Part shown: one piece after another, positions 16,542 through 23,853 of the stretch
Numbering within the stretch: the first letter of the stretch is position 1
Layout: each line of letters starts with the position of its first letter
Origin: Methanocalculus alkaliphilus
GTDB lineage: Archaea; Halobacteriota; Methanomicrobia; Methanomicrobiales; Methanocorpusculaceae
NCBI RefSeq assembly: GCF_024170505.1
Contig: NZ_JALJYG010000006.1
Coordinates: 62,001 to 126,000, forward strand
Direction: 5' to 3'
Length of the DNA stretch: 64,000 nucleotides
Notes under the pieces: generated by a model
The model's input: only the letters and a program-made list of their open reading frames with translations
Told to the model about the DNA's origin: nothing
Database searches by the model: none
Translations under genes and position numbers: made by a program

Positions 16542-17957
16542 TCATCTTTTATTTATTATTAACATCTTTTCCACCGTCATCTCAGCGATGGCATATGCCG
16601 GTCCCTCCCGTCCTGTTCCCGATCCCTTCACCCCGCCATACGGCATCTCATCGACTCTGAATGTCGGGATGTCATTGACCAGGACTGCACCGACATCAAG
16701 GGCGGAGAAGGCTCTCTGCGCCGTCTCAAGGGAGTCTGTGAAGATGCCTGCCTGGAGGCCGTACTCTGAGGCATTCACAATGCTGAAGGCTTCATCCTCA
16801 GTCCTGTATGGGGAGAGAAGGATGACGGGTGCAAAGATCTCACGGCATGCGATCGGAATTGCGGGATCGACATCGGCAAGGACCGTCGGGTGGAGGAGGG
16901 CTCCCTCCCGGGTGCCGCCAGCGACGATCCGGGCGTCTGATGAACGGATCAGATCCTCGGTTGCCGCCGCCGCCTCCTCTGAGATCATCGGCCCCAGATC
17001 GGTTGTGGGATCTCTGGGATCACCGATCCTCAGGGTTCTGAGTTCTGAGAGGATTCTGGCGGTCATCTCCTCATAGACCTCATGGTGAATAAGGACACGC
17101 TGGACTGAGACACAGTTCTGGCCGGCATTGACAAACCCTCCTGCAATAATCCTGGATGCGGCATACGGGAGATCGGCATCCCTGCAGATGATGGCAGCAG
17201 CATTTCCTCCGAGTTCAAGACTGACCTTCTTCCTTCCGGCACGCTTCTTCAGCTCCCACCCAATCTCGGGACTTCCGGTGAAGGAGAGATACGCAAACCG
17301 CTCATCTCCAATGATGGCATCGGCGACGGATCCAGGTGCCGGGATGACCGATACTGCTTCGGGGGGGTATCCTGCGTCAAGGATGATCTCGGCAAGGATG
17401 AGGGAGGAGAGGGGGGTTGCTGTTGCCGGCTTGAGGAGGAAGGGTGCACCGATTGCTATTGCCGGCCCTATCTTATGGCAGGCGAGATTCAGCGGGTAGT
17501 TAAACGGGGTGATCGCAAGGAGGGGACCAACGGGGACCCTGATGAGATGGCCGGTGTGGCCGGCTCCTCCGGGGGTTCGATCCAGGGGGATGATCGTCCC
17601 GGTGATCCGGGACGCCTCCTCGGCAGAGATGGTGATCGTCTCGATTGCACGGGTGACTTCGCCATCTGCTACCTTCCTGACCTTGCCGCCTTCTGCGATG
17701 AGGGCATCAACCAGCTCGCTGCGCCTCTCTTCAAGGAGCGCAGCGATGGTATGAAGGATCTGTCGCCGGAGATATGTGGGGAGTTCATTGGTTATCCTGA
17801 ATGCTGCCGCGGCATACTCGGCTGCCATGAAGAGGTCGTCAGCTGATCCCGTGCAGACACATGCCACCTCTTCCCGTGTATAGGGGTTGATGACAGGGGT
17901 GGTGGTGGTGCTTGTCTTCCATCTGCCGGCGAGGCAGAAAGGGCGTGGTTCCCGCAT
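16542..17957 (-). CDS. Aldehyde dehydrogenase, lactaldehyde dehydrogenase-like
   Basis: A 471-residue NAD(P)-dependent aldehyde dehydrogenase. Key elements are the general-base Glu in VSLELGGNAAAIICRDADLP near 240, the catalytic Cys in GGFVNAGQNCVSVQRVLIH near 275, and EIFAPVILL near 370. Methanogen homologues such as MJ1411 oxidize lactaldehyde to lactate for coenzyme F420 synthesis (CofA); similar proteins include non-phosphorylating glyceraldehyde-3-phosphate dehydrogenase. The sequence alone does not separate these. It lies 34 bp downstream of leuA on the same strand, so co-transcription is possible. Confidence 0.85.
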   Translation of the reverse strand: MREPRPFCLAGRWKTSTTTTPVINPYTREEVACVCTGSADDLFMAAEYAAAAFRITNELPTYLRRQILHTIAALLEERRSELVDALIAEGGKVRKVADGEVTRAIETITISAEEASRITGTIIPLDRTPGGAGHTGHLIRVPVGPLLAITPFNYPLNLACHKIGPAIAIGAPFLLKPATATPLSSLILAEIILDAGYPPEAVSVIPAPGSVADAIIGDERFAYLSFTGSPEIGWELKKRAGRKKVSLELGGNAAAIICRDADLPYAASRIIAGGFVNAGQNCVSVQRVLIHHEVYEEMTARILSELRTLRIGDPRDPTTDLGPMISEEAAAATEDLIRSSDARIVAGGTREGALLHPTVLADVDPAIPIACREIFAPVILLSPYRTEDEAFSIVNASEYGLQAGIFTDSLETAQRAFSALDVGAVLVNDIPTFRVDEMPYGGVKGSGTGREGPAYAIAEMTVEKMLIINKR

Positions 17958-17991
17958 ACCTGACGAGAATGATATTCAGAAATAAAAAAGT

Positions 17992-19548
17992 TCAGGGTGT
18001 CTCCCCGGACCACCGGAGGAGATTGATTGCATTGATCATCGCCTCTGCGGATGCAAGGACGATGTCATCGCCTGATGAGCTCGCATCGAAGGTTCTTCCC
18101 TGCTGATCCTCAACGGTGATCGTGACATGGCCGATGGCATCGGTTCCACCGCTGATCGCCTCGATCCGGAAATCCTTGAGTGAGATGGCGATCGGCATCA
18201 CCCCGAGGACTGCACGGACCGCGGCATCAACCGGACCATTGCCGGTGGCGCTGGCGGTCTTCTCGACCCCGCCGACGATTGCGCGGACACTCGCTGTCGG
18301 GATGCAGTGGTTCCCGCTCATGATGGAGATGTCACGCAGCTCGATCGTCTTTGCGATTGCCTGAATATCCATGATATCCTCAGCGATCGTGTAGAGATCA
18401 TGATCGGTGACCCGGCGGCCACGGGATGATATCGCCTTGATCCTCTCAACGATCTCATCCAGCTGCCGATCAGACGGCGTGATATGGACGAGGGAGAGCA
18501 TCTGCCTTACGGCATGCCTGCCGACATGCTTGCCGAGGGCGAGGCGGCGGCGGTGGCCGACCATCTCGGGTGTCATAATCCCAGGCTCGAAGGTCTGGCT
18601 GTTTGCCATGATGCCATGGGAATGGATGCCTGATTCATGGGCAAAGGCGTTATCTCCGACGACCGGCTGGATCGGGGTGATCGGAATCCCGGAGTACCTG
18701 GAGACGACTCGCGAGGTCTCAACAAGCCTCGTCGTCTCGATACCGGTACTGATCCCGTGAATCGCCTCGAGGATCATGACGGTCTGAGCGATATCGGCAT
18801 TCCCGGCCCGTTCACCGATCCCATTGACCGTCACCTGCACCTGGGAGGCGCCCGCCTCGACGGCGGTTGTCGTATTGGCAACGGCGAGACCGAAGTCATT
18901 GTGACAGTGAACATCAATCGGGATGGTTATCTCCCGGGAGATGGCCATGATCAGCTCCCCAATCTTCATCGGGGTGGAGACACCGACGGTATCGGGGATA
19001 TTGACGACTGTTGCACCGGCTTCTTCTGCTACCTTCAGTACCTCGATCAGGTACGGGAGATCGGTCCGGGTTGCATCCATCGCAGAGAACATGCAGGATC
19101 CGAGGTGATCGCGGACATATCCGACGATCTCACCGGTCATCTGGAGGACTTCCTCGCGGCTCTTCTTGATGGTATTCTCTCTCTGGATATCCGATGTCGG
19201 AATGAAGACATGGACCATATCGACGCCGCAGTCAAGGCAGGTATCGACATCATCGATCCGTGATCGTGATAACCCACAGACTTTCGCAGCAAGGTCCTCA
19301 GAGGCGATCCGGGTGACCGTCTCCTTCTCCTGTGCTGAGGATGCAGGGAATCCGGCTTCGATGGTATCCACACCGATCTCTGAGAGGAGGCGTGCGATAT
19401 CCAGTTTCTGTTCAATGGTGAATGATACACCTGGTGTCTGCTCACCATCCCTGAGGGTGGTGTCAAAAACAGTTACTCTCTCTGGGCGTTTGCGATCAAC
19501 AAAGAAAGCAATTCCCCACGGAAGTATTTGCCTGAGGCATACTGACAT
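17992..19548 (-). CDS. leuA: 2-isopropylmalate synthase
   Basis: A 518-residue Claisen-condensing enzyme of the HMGL-like TIM-barrel family. It has VFDTTLRDGEQTPGVSFT near residue 26, the metal-binding HCHNDFGLAVANT, and GERAGNADIAQTVMILE. A C-terminal regulatory dimer domain (from about residue 390) is present, which excludes the shorter homocitrate synthase AksA. Length equals that of methanogen LeuA; citramalate synthase CimA remains the main alternative. The ATG at 19548 gives about 20 residues before the conserved core. No other leucine gene adjoins it; ilvD lies at 47.6 kb. Confidence 0.82.
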   Translation of the reverse strand: MSVCLRQILPWGIAFFVDRKRPERVTVFDTTLRDGEQTPGVSFTIEQKLDIARLLSEIGVDTIEAGFPASSAQEKETVTRIASEDLAAKVCGLSRSRIDDVDTCLDCGVDMVHVFIPTSDIQRENTIKKSREEVLQMTGEIVGYVRDHLGSCMFSAMDATRTDLPYLIEVLKVAEEAGATVVNIPDTVGVSTPMKIGELIMAISREITIPIDVHCHNDFGLAVANTTTAVEAGASQVQVTVNGIGERAGNADIAQTVMILEAIHGISTGIETTRLVETSRVVSRYSGIPITPIQPVVGDNAFAHESGIHSHGIMANSQTFEPGIMTPEMVGHRRRLALGKHVGRHAVRQMLSLVHITPSDRQLDEIVERIKAISSRGRRVTDHDLYTIAEDIMDIQAIAKTIELRDISIMSGNHCIPTASVRAIVGGVEKTASATGNGPVDAAVRAVLGVMPIAISLKDFRIEAISGGTDAIGHVTITVEDQQGRTFDASSSGDDIVLASAEAMINAINLLRWSGETP

Positions 19549-19700
19549 ATTGGGTAGTATTGATGATAAAACGTTCTATGGCAGCAGGGGTCGGGGTGTG
19601 CATCGTGTGCGGAGGGATTTCTGATGAGGGTATTGTATCGCAAGGGGAATATCACACCTCCTGGAAACGAGGATGCAGATTATCGGTAGCGGAGTGTACA

Positions 19701-19709
19701 TTTTATATT
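19701..19709 (+). promoter_or_regulatory. TATA box for the small RNA at 19731
   Basis: The tract ttttatatt sits in an AT-rich stretch and is centred about 26 nt before the first base of the structured segment at 19731. That is the standard archaeal TATA-to-start distance. No plus-strand coding gene follows, so the promoter would serve only the small RNA. Confidence 0.55.
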
Positions 19710-19730
19710 GATAGAAATATTATTACTTGT

Positions 19731-19811
19731 CGTGGGTAAGTCCTTTCCGAAACGGATGAGGCCACCGTGAGGTGGGTGGGACAAAGTAGGAGAGGGGCCA
19801 CTTCTTTTTTA
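19731..19811 (+). ncRNA. Candidate structured small RNA with own promoter and terminator
   Basis: About 75 nt with nested pairing: an outer GTGG (19732-19735) with CCAC (19798-19801), an inner GTCC (19740-19743) with GGAC (19779-19782), and inside them two hairpins. The hairpins are CCG-AAA-CGG (19747-19755) and CCACC-GTGA-GGTGG (19762-19775), the latter a 5-bp stem with a GNRA tetraloop. A T-run (19805-19810) follows at once, and a TATA box lies 26 nt upstream. No plus-strand gene follows, so a riboswitch is unlikely. I do not recognise the family; it lacks clear C/D boxes. Confidence 0.6.
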
Positions 19812-19873
19812 ATAGGCGTTATATTATGTAAAGCATCATTGTTTCTTTCAATGAGATGCTTAAAAGAAGAAGA

Positions 19874-19946
19874 CGCCCAGATCGGAATTCGAATCCGAGT
19901 CGATGCCGTGACAGGGCATCATGATAGGCCACTACACTATCTGGGC
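19874..19946 (-). tRNA. tRNA-Asp (GTC)
   Basis: The complement folds into a standard cloverleaf. The acceptor arm GCCCAGA pairs with TCTGGGC, the anticodon stem ATGCC/GGCAT encloses CTGTCAC with anticodon GTC, and the T loop carries GGATTCGAATTCC. The discriminator is G, as expected for tRNA-Asp. It is 22 bp downstream of tRNA-Tyr on the same strand and is probably co-transcribed; a T-rich stretch follows its 3' end. Confidence 0.96.
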
Positions 19947-19968
19947 ACGTTGTTTTTTCTGTTACTGG

Positions 19969-20075
19969 TCCCGCCTCCCGGAGTCGAACCGGGGACATCG
20001 CGGTAGCCGCGCAGTTCGCCCGCAGGCGATGATCTTACTACAGCCGCGCACTCTACCAGTCTGAGTTAAGGCGGG
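19969..20075 (-). tRNA. tRNA-Tyr (GTA) with a 33-nt intron
   Basis: The complement gives acceptor arms CCCGCCT/AGGCGGG with discriminator A, anticodon stem CGCGG/CCGCG and anticodon GTA. The 107-nt gene is about 33 nt too long; the extra stretch at 20005-20037 lies after position 37, the canonical archaeal intron site, and can pair with the anticodon arm as a bulge-helix-bulge for the splicing endonuclease. A TATA-like GTTTATATG on the minus strand lies near 20104-20113, about 30 nt upstream. Confidence 0.93.
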
Positions 20076-20141
20076 TAACTGCACTAAATAAAAAGGCTCA
20101 GATCACATATAAACATATCGAAGGGTGAAATGATGGTGGAA

Positions 20142-20172
20142 TGAGGTAAAAACCTCAAATATTATCTTTTTT
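20142..20172 (+). terminator. Terminator-like hairpin with T-run, no assigned transcript
   Basis: TGAGGT (20142-20147) pairs with ACCTCA (20152-20157) around a four-A loop, and a run of six T follows at 20167-20172. The geometry is that of a terminator reading rightward. No rightward gene ends here, so it may stop stray transcription into the end of the ppx operon. The 173-bp gap between tRNA-Tyr and ppx otherwise holds only the tRNA promoter. Confidence 0.35.
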
Positions 20173-20248
20173 GGCAAATGGGCTTAAATTCTCTTTTTTT
20201 CCATTGGTTCCTGTCATACAGGTGGGATCGGCTGAAGCGGTGCAGAAA

Positions 20249-21832
20249 TCATCCCGGAAGCTCTCCGCGCAGTGATTCTCCACCCCCTTCCCTCATCTCG
20301 ATGACGAGGCCCCCGCCAAAGACCTTCCTGACGGCCGCCACCTCGGACCGAACCCCCCATACCTCAAGGGTGCAGTCACCCCGCCCTTCAATCGTGAGCA
20401 TGATCGAGCCGTCAGGAGACCGTGTGAGCCGGGCATCCATGACAAGGCCGGCATGGGTTCTGTCGAGATGCTCGGCAAGCCTCAGGAAGAGGGCGAGGAT
20501 CCTGATCTGATCCTGAAGATTTGGATCATATTGGCTGAAGGGAAGATCCTTCTTTCGGGGTGGCTTCTTCCGGTGGTACCGTGCTATCTCTGCCATCGTT
20601 GTAATCTCGGCCTGATCGAAGCCGAGGAGTTCTGCGTTTCTGATGATGTATGCGGAATGGAGGTGATGATCGGAGAATGAGATGAAGTTCCCGATATCAT
20701 GGAGATATGCCGCGTACAGGAGGAGATCCCGCTCCCGCTCCCCTGATTGATGGAGCCCGGCATCACGGGCGCTATCAAAGAGCCTGGCTGAGAGGCCGAC
20801 GATCGTCATGGCATGCGTCTCATCGATCCGGCAGGATCGGCCAAGCTGGACCACGCTCCGCCGCCTGACCGAGATCTTCTCTGCATGGGGAAGGCCTGGT
20901 ATCCGTGAGAGGTACTCCATCAGCAGCCCTTCCCGGAGACCATGGGGTGAGATCCAGATTTTTTCGATCCCAAGTTCACTCATCGCCGACTCAAGGATGA
21001 CAGCACCCCCGATGATAATATCCGCCCGCTCAGGATTGATCCCGGGCACCCGCCTCCGTTCATCCAGCCGCAGTGAGCATAATCGCCTGATAACAAGCCT
21101 CAGATCCTCATACCGGAGACAATCCGGGGTGGATGTCGCGGGATAGAGGCGGGCTGCTATCTCAGCAAGGTTCTGAATGGTCCCTGAACTGCCGACGACC
21201 CGCGAATAGGGTGTCTTTCTCAGACGGTTTAGCGGCTGTGCAAGTACGTTTCTGACAAACTGCTGGATCTGTGCGTACTTTTTCCGCGAGACAACCCCGG
21301 ATTCATCAGCCCGGAAGAACTGGTTCGTAAGCCGGATCGCACCAAGCTTCATCGATTCGAGGGTGAGGTAATCATGCTGACCACCGATGATCATCTCGGT
21401 GGAACCACCACCGATATCGATGAAGAGGGCGCGGGAGCTGCCGAGATCGATCCCGCTGACAACACCCCGGTAGATGAGCCGCGCCTCCTCCTTGCCGGAG
21501 ACGACCCGTACCTCCAGATTTGCCTCACGCTGGAGAAGCTCAAGGAACTGATCGGCATTTCCTGCCTCCCGTGTTGCGGAGGTTGCCACGGCAACCATCT
21601 CCGTTGCTCCGAATGCAAGGCTGAGATCGACAAAGTTCTTGCAGATGGTTACACCACGGCCGATCGCTTCAGGGGTGAGCTCCTCGTGTGCAAACTCCCC
21701 CTCCCCAAGCCTGGCAACCTCTTTCTGCATCGTGAGTACCGTCACCGACCCATTCTGGTTCAGCCGGACGACGAGCAGGCGGATCGAATTTGTGCCGATA
21801 TCGATGAAAGCGACCGTCTCTTCAGCTATCAT
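20249..21832 (-). CDS. ppx: Exopolyphosphatase (Ppx/GppA family) with HD domain
   Basis: A 527-residue phosphatase that removes terminal phosphate from polyphosphate or pppGpp. The ASKHA core has VAFIDIGTNSIRLLVV at the N-terminus, VAVATSATREAGNADQFL, and the phosphate-binding ALFIDIGGGSTEMIIGG near 145. A C-terminal HD-like helical domain contains YAAYLHDIGNFISFSDHHLH. Polyphosphate is the likelier substrate because it is the last gene of an operon with two ppk1 genes. Its start overlaps the CHAD-phosphoesterase gene by 4 nt. Confidence 0.92.
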   Translation of the reverse strand: MIAEETVAFIDIGTNSIRLLVVRLNQNGSVTVLTMQKEVARLGEGEFAHEELTPEAIGRGVTICKNFVDLSLAFGATEMVAVATSATREAGNADQFLELLQREANLEVRVVSGKEEARLIYRGVVSGIDLGSSRALFIDIGGGSTEMIIGGQHDYLTLESMKLGAIRLTNQFFRADESGVVSRKKYAQIQQFVRNVLAQPLNRLRKTPYSRVVGSSGTIQNLAEIAARLYPATSTPDCLRYEDLRLVIRRLCSLRLDERRRVPGINPERADIIIGGAVILESAMSELGIEKIWISPHGLREGLLMEYLSRIPGLPHAEKISVRRRSVVQLGRSCRIDETHAMTIVGLSARLFDSARDAGLHQSGERERDLLLYAAYLHDIGNFISFSDHHLHSAYIIRNAELLGFDQAEITTMAEIARYHRKKPPRKKDLPFSQYDPNLQDQIRILALFLRLAEHLDRTHAGLVMDARLTRSPDGSIMLTIEGRGDCTLEVWGVRSEVAAVRKVFGGGLVIEMREGGGESLRGELPG

Positions 21833-23853
21833 TCACTCCGCCTTCCCGGTTCATACCAGGTAAACTCCGGTTCGGCTCTTTTGCCTGCAGAGATGGTATC
21901 GCCCTTCTCCTCGGGAAGGTGCATCAGGAGCCGTGCCTCCTCGATGGTGATACCATGACGCAGTATCGTTTTGAAGATTGCGGGAAGTTTCGCCGCCTCC
22001 AGTGCATCCGTGACGCTATCGATATCATATGGGATCCGGATATGGCAGACCGAGAGGGGTTGTGTCTGCAGGATACAGTACGATGCCCGGGGATCCCCGT
22101 CATGGGGCCGTCCGACAGAGCCCGGATTAATGAAGAGGCAGCCATCGAGATACCGGGCGAACGGGATGTGGGTATGGCCGGTTGCGATGACCCCTGCCCC
22201 GGCTGACCCTGCATACTCTGAGAGCTCTGTATCGGGCGTATCAGGCCCGATCCGACCCGTGGATGACATCGGACTCCCATGGGTCAGAAGAATGGATATC
22301 TCGCCCGCCCGTGTCCTGATCTCCCCCGGAAGACCGGCCAGGTACGTCCGGCTCTCTTTTGAGAGGCGTCTTCGTGTCCAGCAGAGGGCGATCTCTTTCT
22401 CAGAATCCTTCTTCTTACACTGTTTCTTCGTCATCAGGAGGGTATCTGCATCGATATTGCCGGCAACACCGGTGATCGACTCTTCCCTGATACGGCGGAT
22501 CGCCTCTTCCGGAAACGGGCCGAAGCCGACGAGATCGCCAAGATGCAGGATATGGGATGCCCCACGTTGGCGGGCATCCTCAAGAACAGCATTGAGAGCG
22601 GGGAGGTTCCCATGGATGTCGCTGATGAAGGCGATCCGAATCGGATCACTCCCGCTCCGGAGATGCGTGCTCTGGTGGCCGATAACAAGTGGTTCAAGTA
22701 TCTTCTGCCTGAGACGGTCGAAGAGCCCCTCACTCTTCATCGTCTCCCAGTATGCGGCGAAAGACCTGTAGAGATCCTCGCGCCTGATACGCCGGTCACG
22801 TGCAAGGTGGATGATCCCCGGTCTGATGACCTGCATGAACCCGGAATGGCCGAAGAAGGCGGTTACCCGTGCCTCCTCCTCTTCAAGAAACGCAGGCAGT
22901 ACCTCAAGCCAGACATCACAGTCATGCAGATCCCCAAGAAGATCCTGCAGGTGCTTAATCGACTGGATCTCCTCTTTCAGCCGGTCCGGATAGAGATCCC
23001 GGAAGATCTCGATGGTATACCTGAGCTGCTTGGCACTGATCCGCATCTCATGGTGCTTACTCACTTCTTCGGGATCCGGAATATACCGTTCATATGAGAA
23101 GATATCAAGAATCCTCTCACTGATAACCCTGTAGGCAGTTTCATACGCATACCTGCTGTGGCTGTCGGTGCCATCGAGGCGTGCGGAGATGATCTGATCC
23201 CTGCTCCATGCAAGGAGCTCCTCCCCGACACCGGATGCTTCAAAGGTATCCACGGCAGCGATGACGTCCGGTTGAATTGCTGCCCGCCGTTCTGTCCATC
23301 TGAGGAGGAGGCATTCAATCCCGGGCCTGAGGGATGGCGAGTGCGGTGGTGGTGCAGGCTGAACAGATACCGCCATCTCACCGGCAAGATAGGATCGCAT
23401 CCGACGGATGACCTCAGTAATCCTGCTGATAACTCCTGTTTGCTCGGGTGGGGCCGGTGGCTCCTCCTCCGGTACCAGAATCTCCGTCTCCTCACCTGGT
23501 GGGAGAAATCCTGCATACCAGAGAGGAGGCTCCTCATCAGGGAGGGTCTCAAGGAATGAGGTGAGGAAATCCATCTGGACATCAAGATCCCGTGCGTCAC
23601 CAAGGGAGCGCGTAACAGCCCTGATGCTCTTCCTGAGTCGTGTATATTCCTTTCCTGGAAAGCAGATGATAAAAAGGGGGAGTGCTGCACGAATCCGGCG
23701 TGATGCGACACGCATACGGTGAATATATTCGATGTCGTCCGACTCGCGCACTCCATCTGCTTCAGAGAGGAGATCTTCGGTGAGCTTCCCCATGATCTCT
23801 GCGCCAAAGAGACAGAAACCCGGATCCACCCTTTGTTTACTCTTTCCAGCCAT
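21829..23853 (-). CDS. CHAD domain fused to a YfcE/MJ0936-type metallophosphoesterase
   Basis: About 674 residues from the ATG at 23853, which has GGTGA just upstream; an in-frame ATG at 23865 adds four residues. The N-terminal CHAD domain has DIEYIHRMRVASRRIRAAL and RSLGDARDLDVQMDFL, then a Glu/Pro-rich insert (about 115-185), then the second CHAD half with HHEMRISAKQLRYTIEIFRD. The C-terminal calcineurin-like domain has IAFISDIHGNLPALNAVL, HLGDLVGFGP, GNIDAD, LTHGSP and GHTHIPF, a full metal-ligand set. CHAD domains bind polyphosphate; the phosphoesterase substrate is unknown. It lies between ppk1 and ppx with overlaps on both sides. Confidence 0.9.
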   Translation of the reverse strand: MAGKSKQRVDPGFCLFGAEIMGKLTEDLLSEADGVRESDDIEYIHRMRVASRRIRAALPLFIICFPGKEYTRLRKSIRAVTRSLGDARDLDVQMDFLTSFLETLPDEEPPLWYAGFLPPGEETEILVPEEEPPAPPEQTGVISRITEVIRRMRSYLAGEMAVSVQPAPPPHSPSLRPGIECLLLRWTERRAAIQPDVIAAVDTFEASGVGEELLAWSRDQIISARLDGTDSHSRYAYETAYRVISERILDIFSYERYIPDPEEVSKHHEMRISAKQLRYTIEIFRDLYPDRLKEEIQSIKHLQDLLGDLHDCDVWLEVLPAFLEEEEARVTAFFGHSGFMQVIRPGIIHLARDRRIRREDLYRSFAAYWETMKSEGLFDRLRQKILEPLVIGHQSTHLRSGSDPIRIAFISDIHGNLPALNAVLEDARQRGASHILHLGDLVGFGPFPEEAIRRIREESITGVAGNIDADTLLMTKKQCKKKDSEKEIALCWTRRRLSKESRTYLAGLPGEIRTRAGEISILLTHGSPMSSTGRIGPDTPDTELSEYAGSAGAGVIATGHTHIPFARYLDGCLFINPGSVGRPHDGDPRASYCILQTQPLSVCHIRIPYDIDSVTDALEAAKLPAIFKTILRHGITIEEARLLMHLPEEKGDTISAGKRAEPEFTWYEPGRRSE

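Noticed and set aside
19740-19776. Possible hammerhead ribozyme (GTC, CGAAAC, GGATGAG present)
   Set aside because: The three core strands occur in the wrong cyclic order and the needed CTGATGA is not present.
19761-19782. Possible cobalamin riboswitch core (GCCACCGTGAGGTGGG)
   Set aside because: The string resembles a B12-box fragment, but the other conserved blocks are absent and no plus-strand gene follows.
19969-20075. Two separate tRNA halves
   Set aside because: The extra 33 nt lie at the canonical 37/38 intron site and the exons fold into one tRNA-Tyr.
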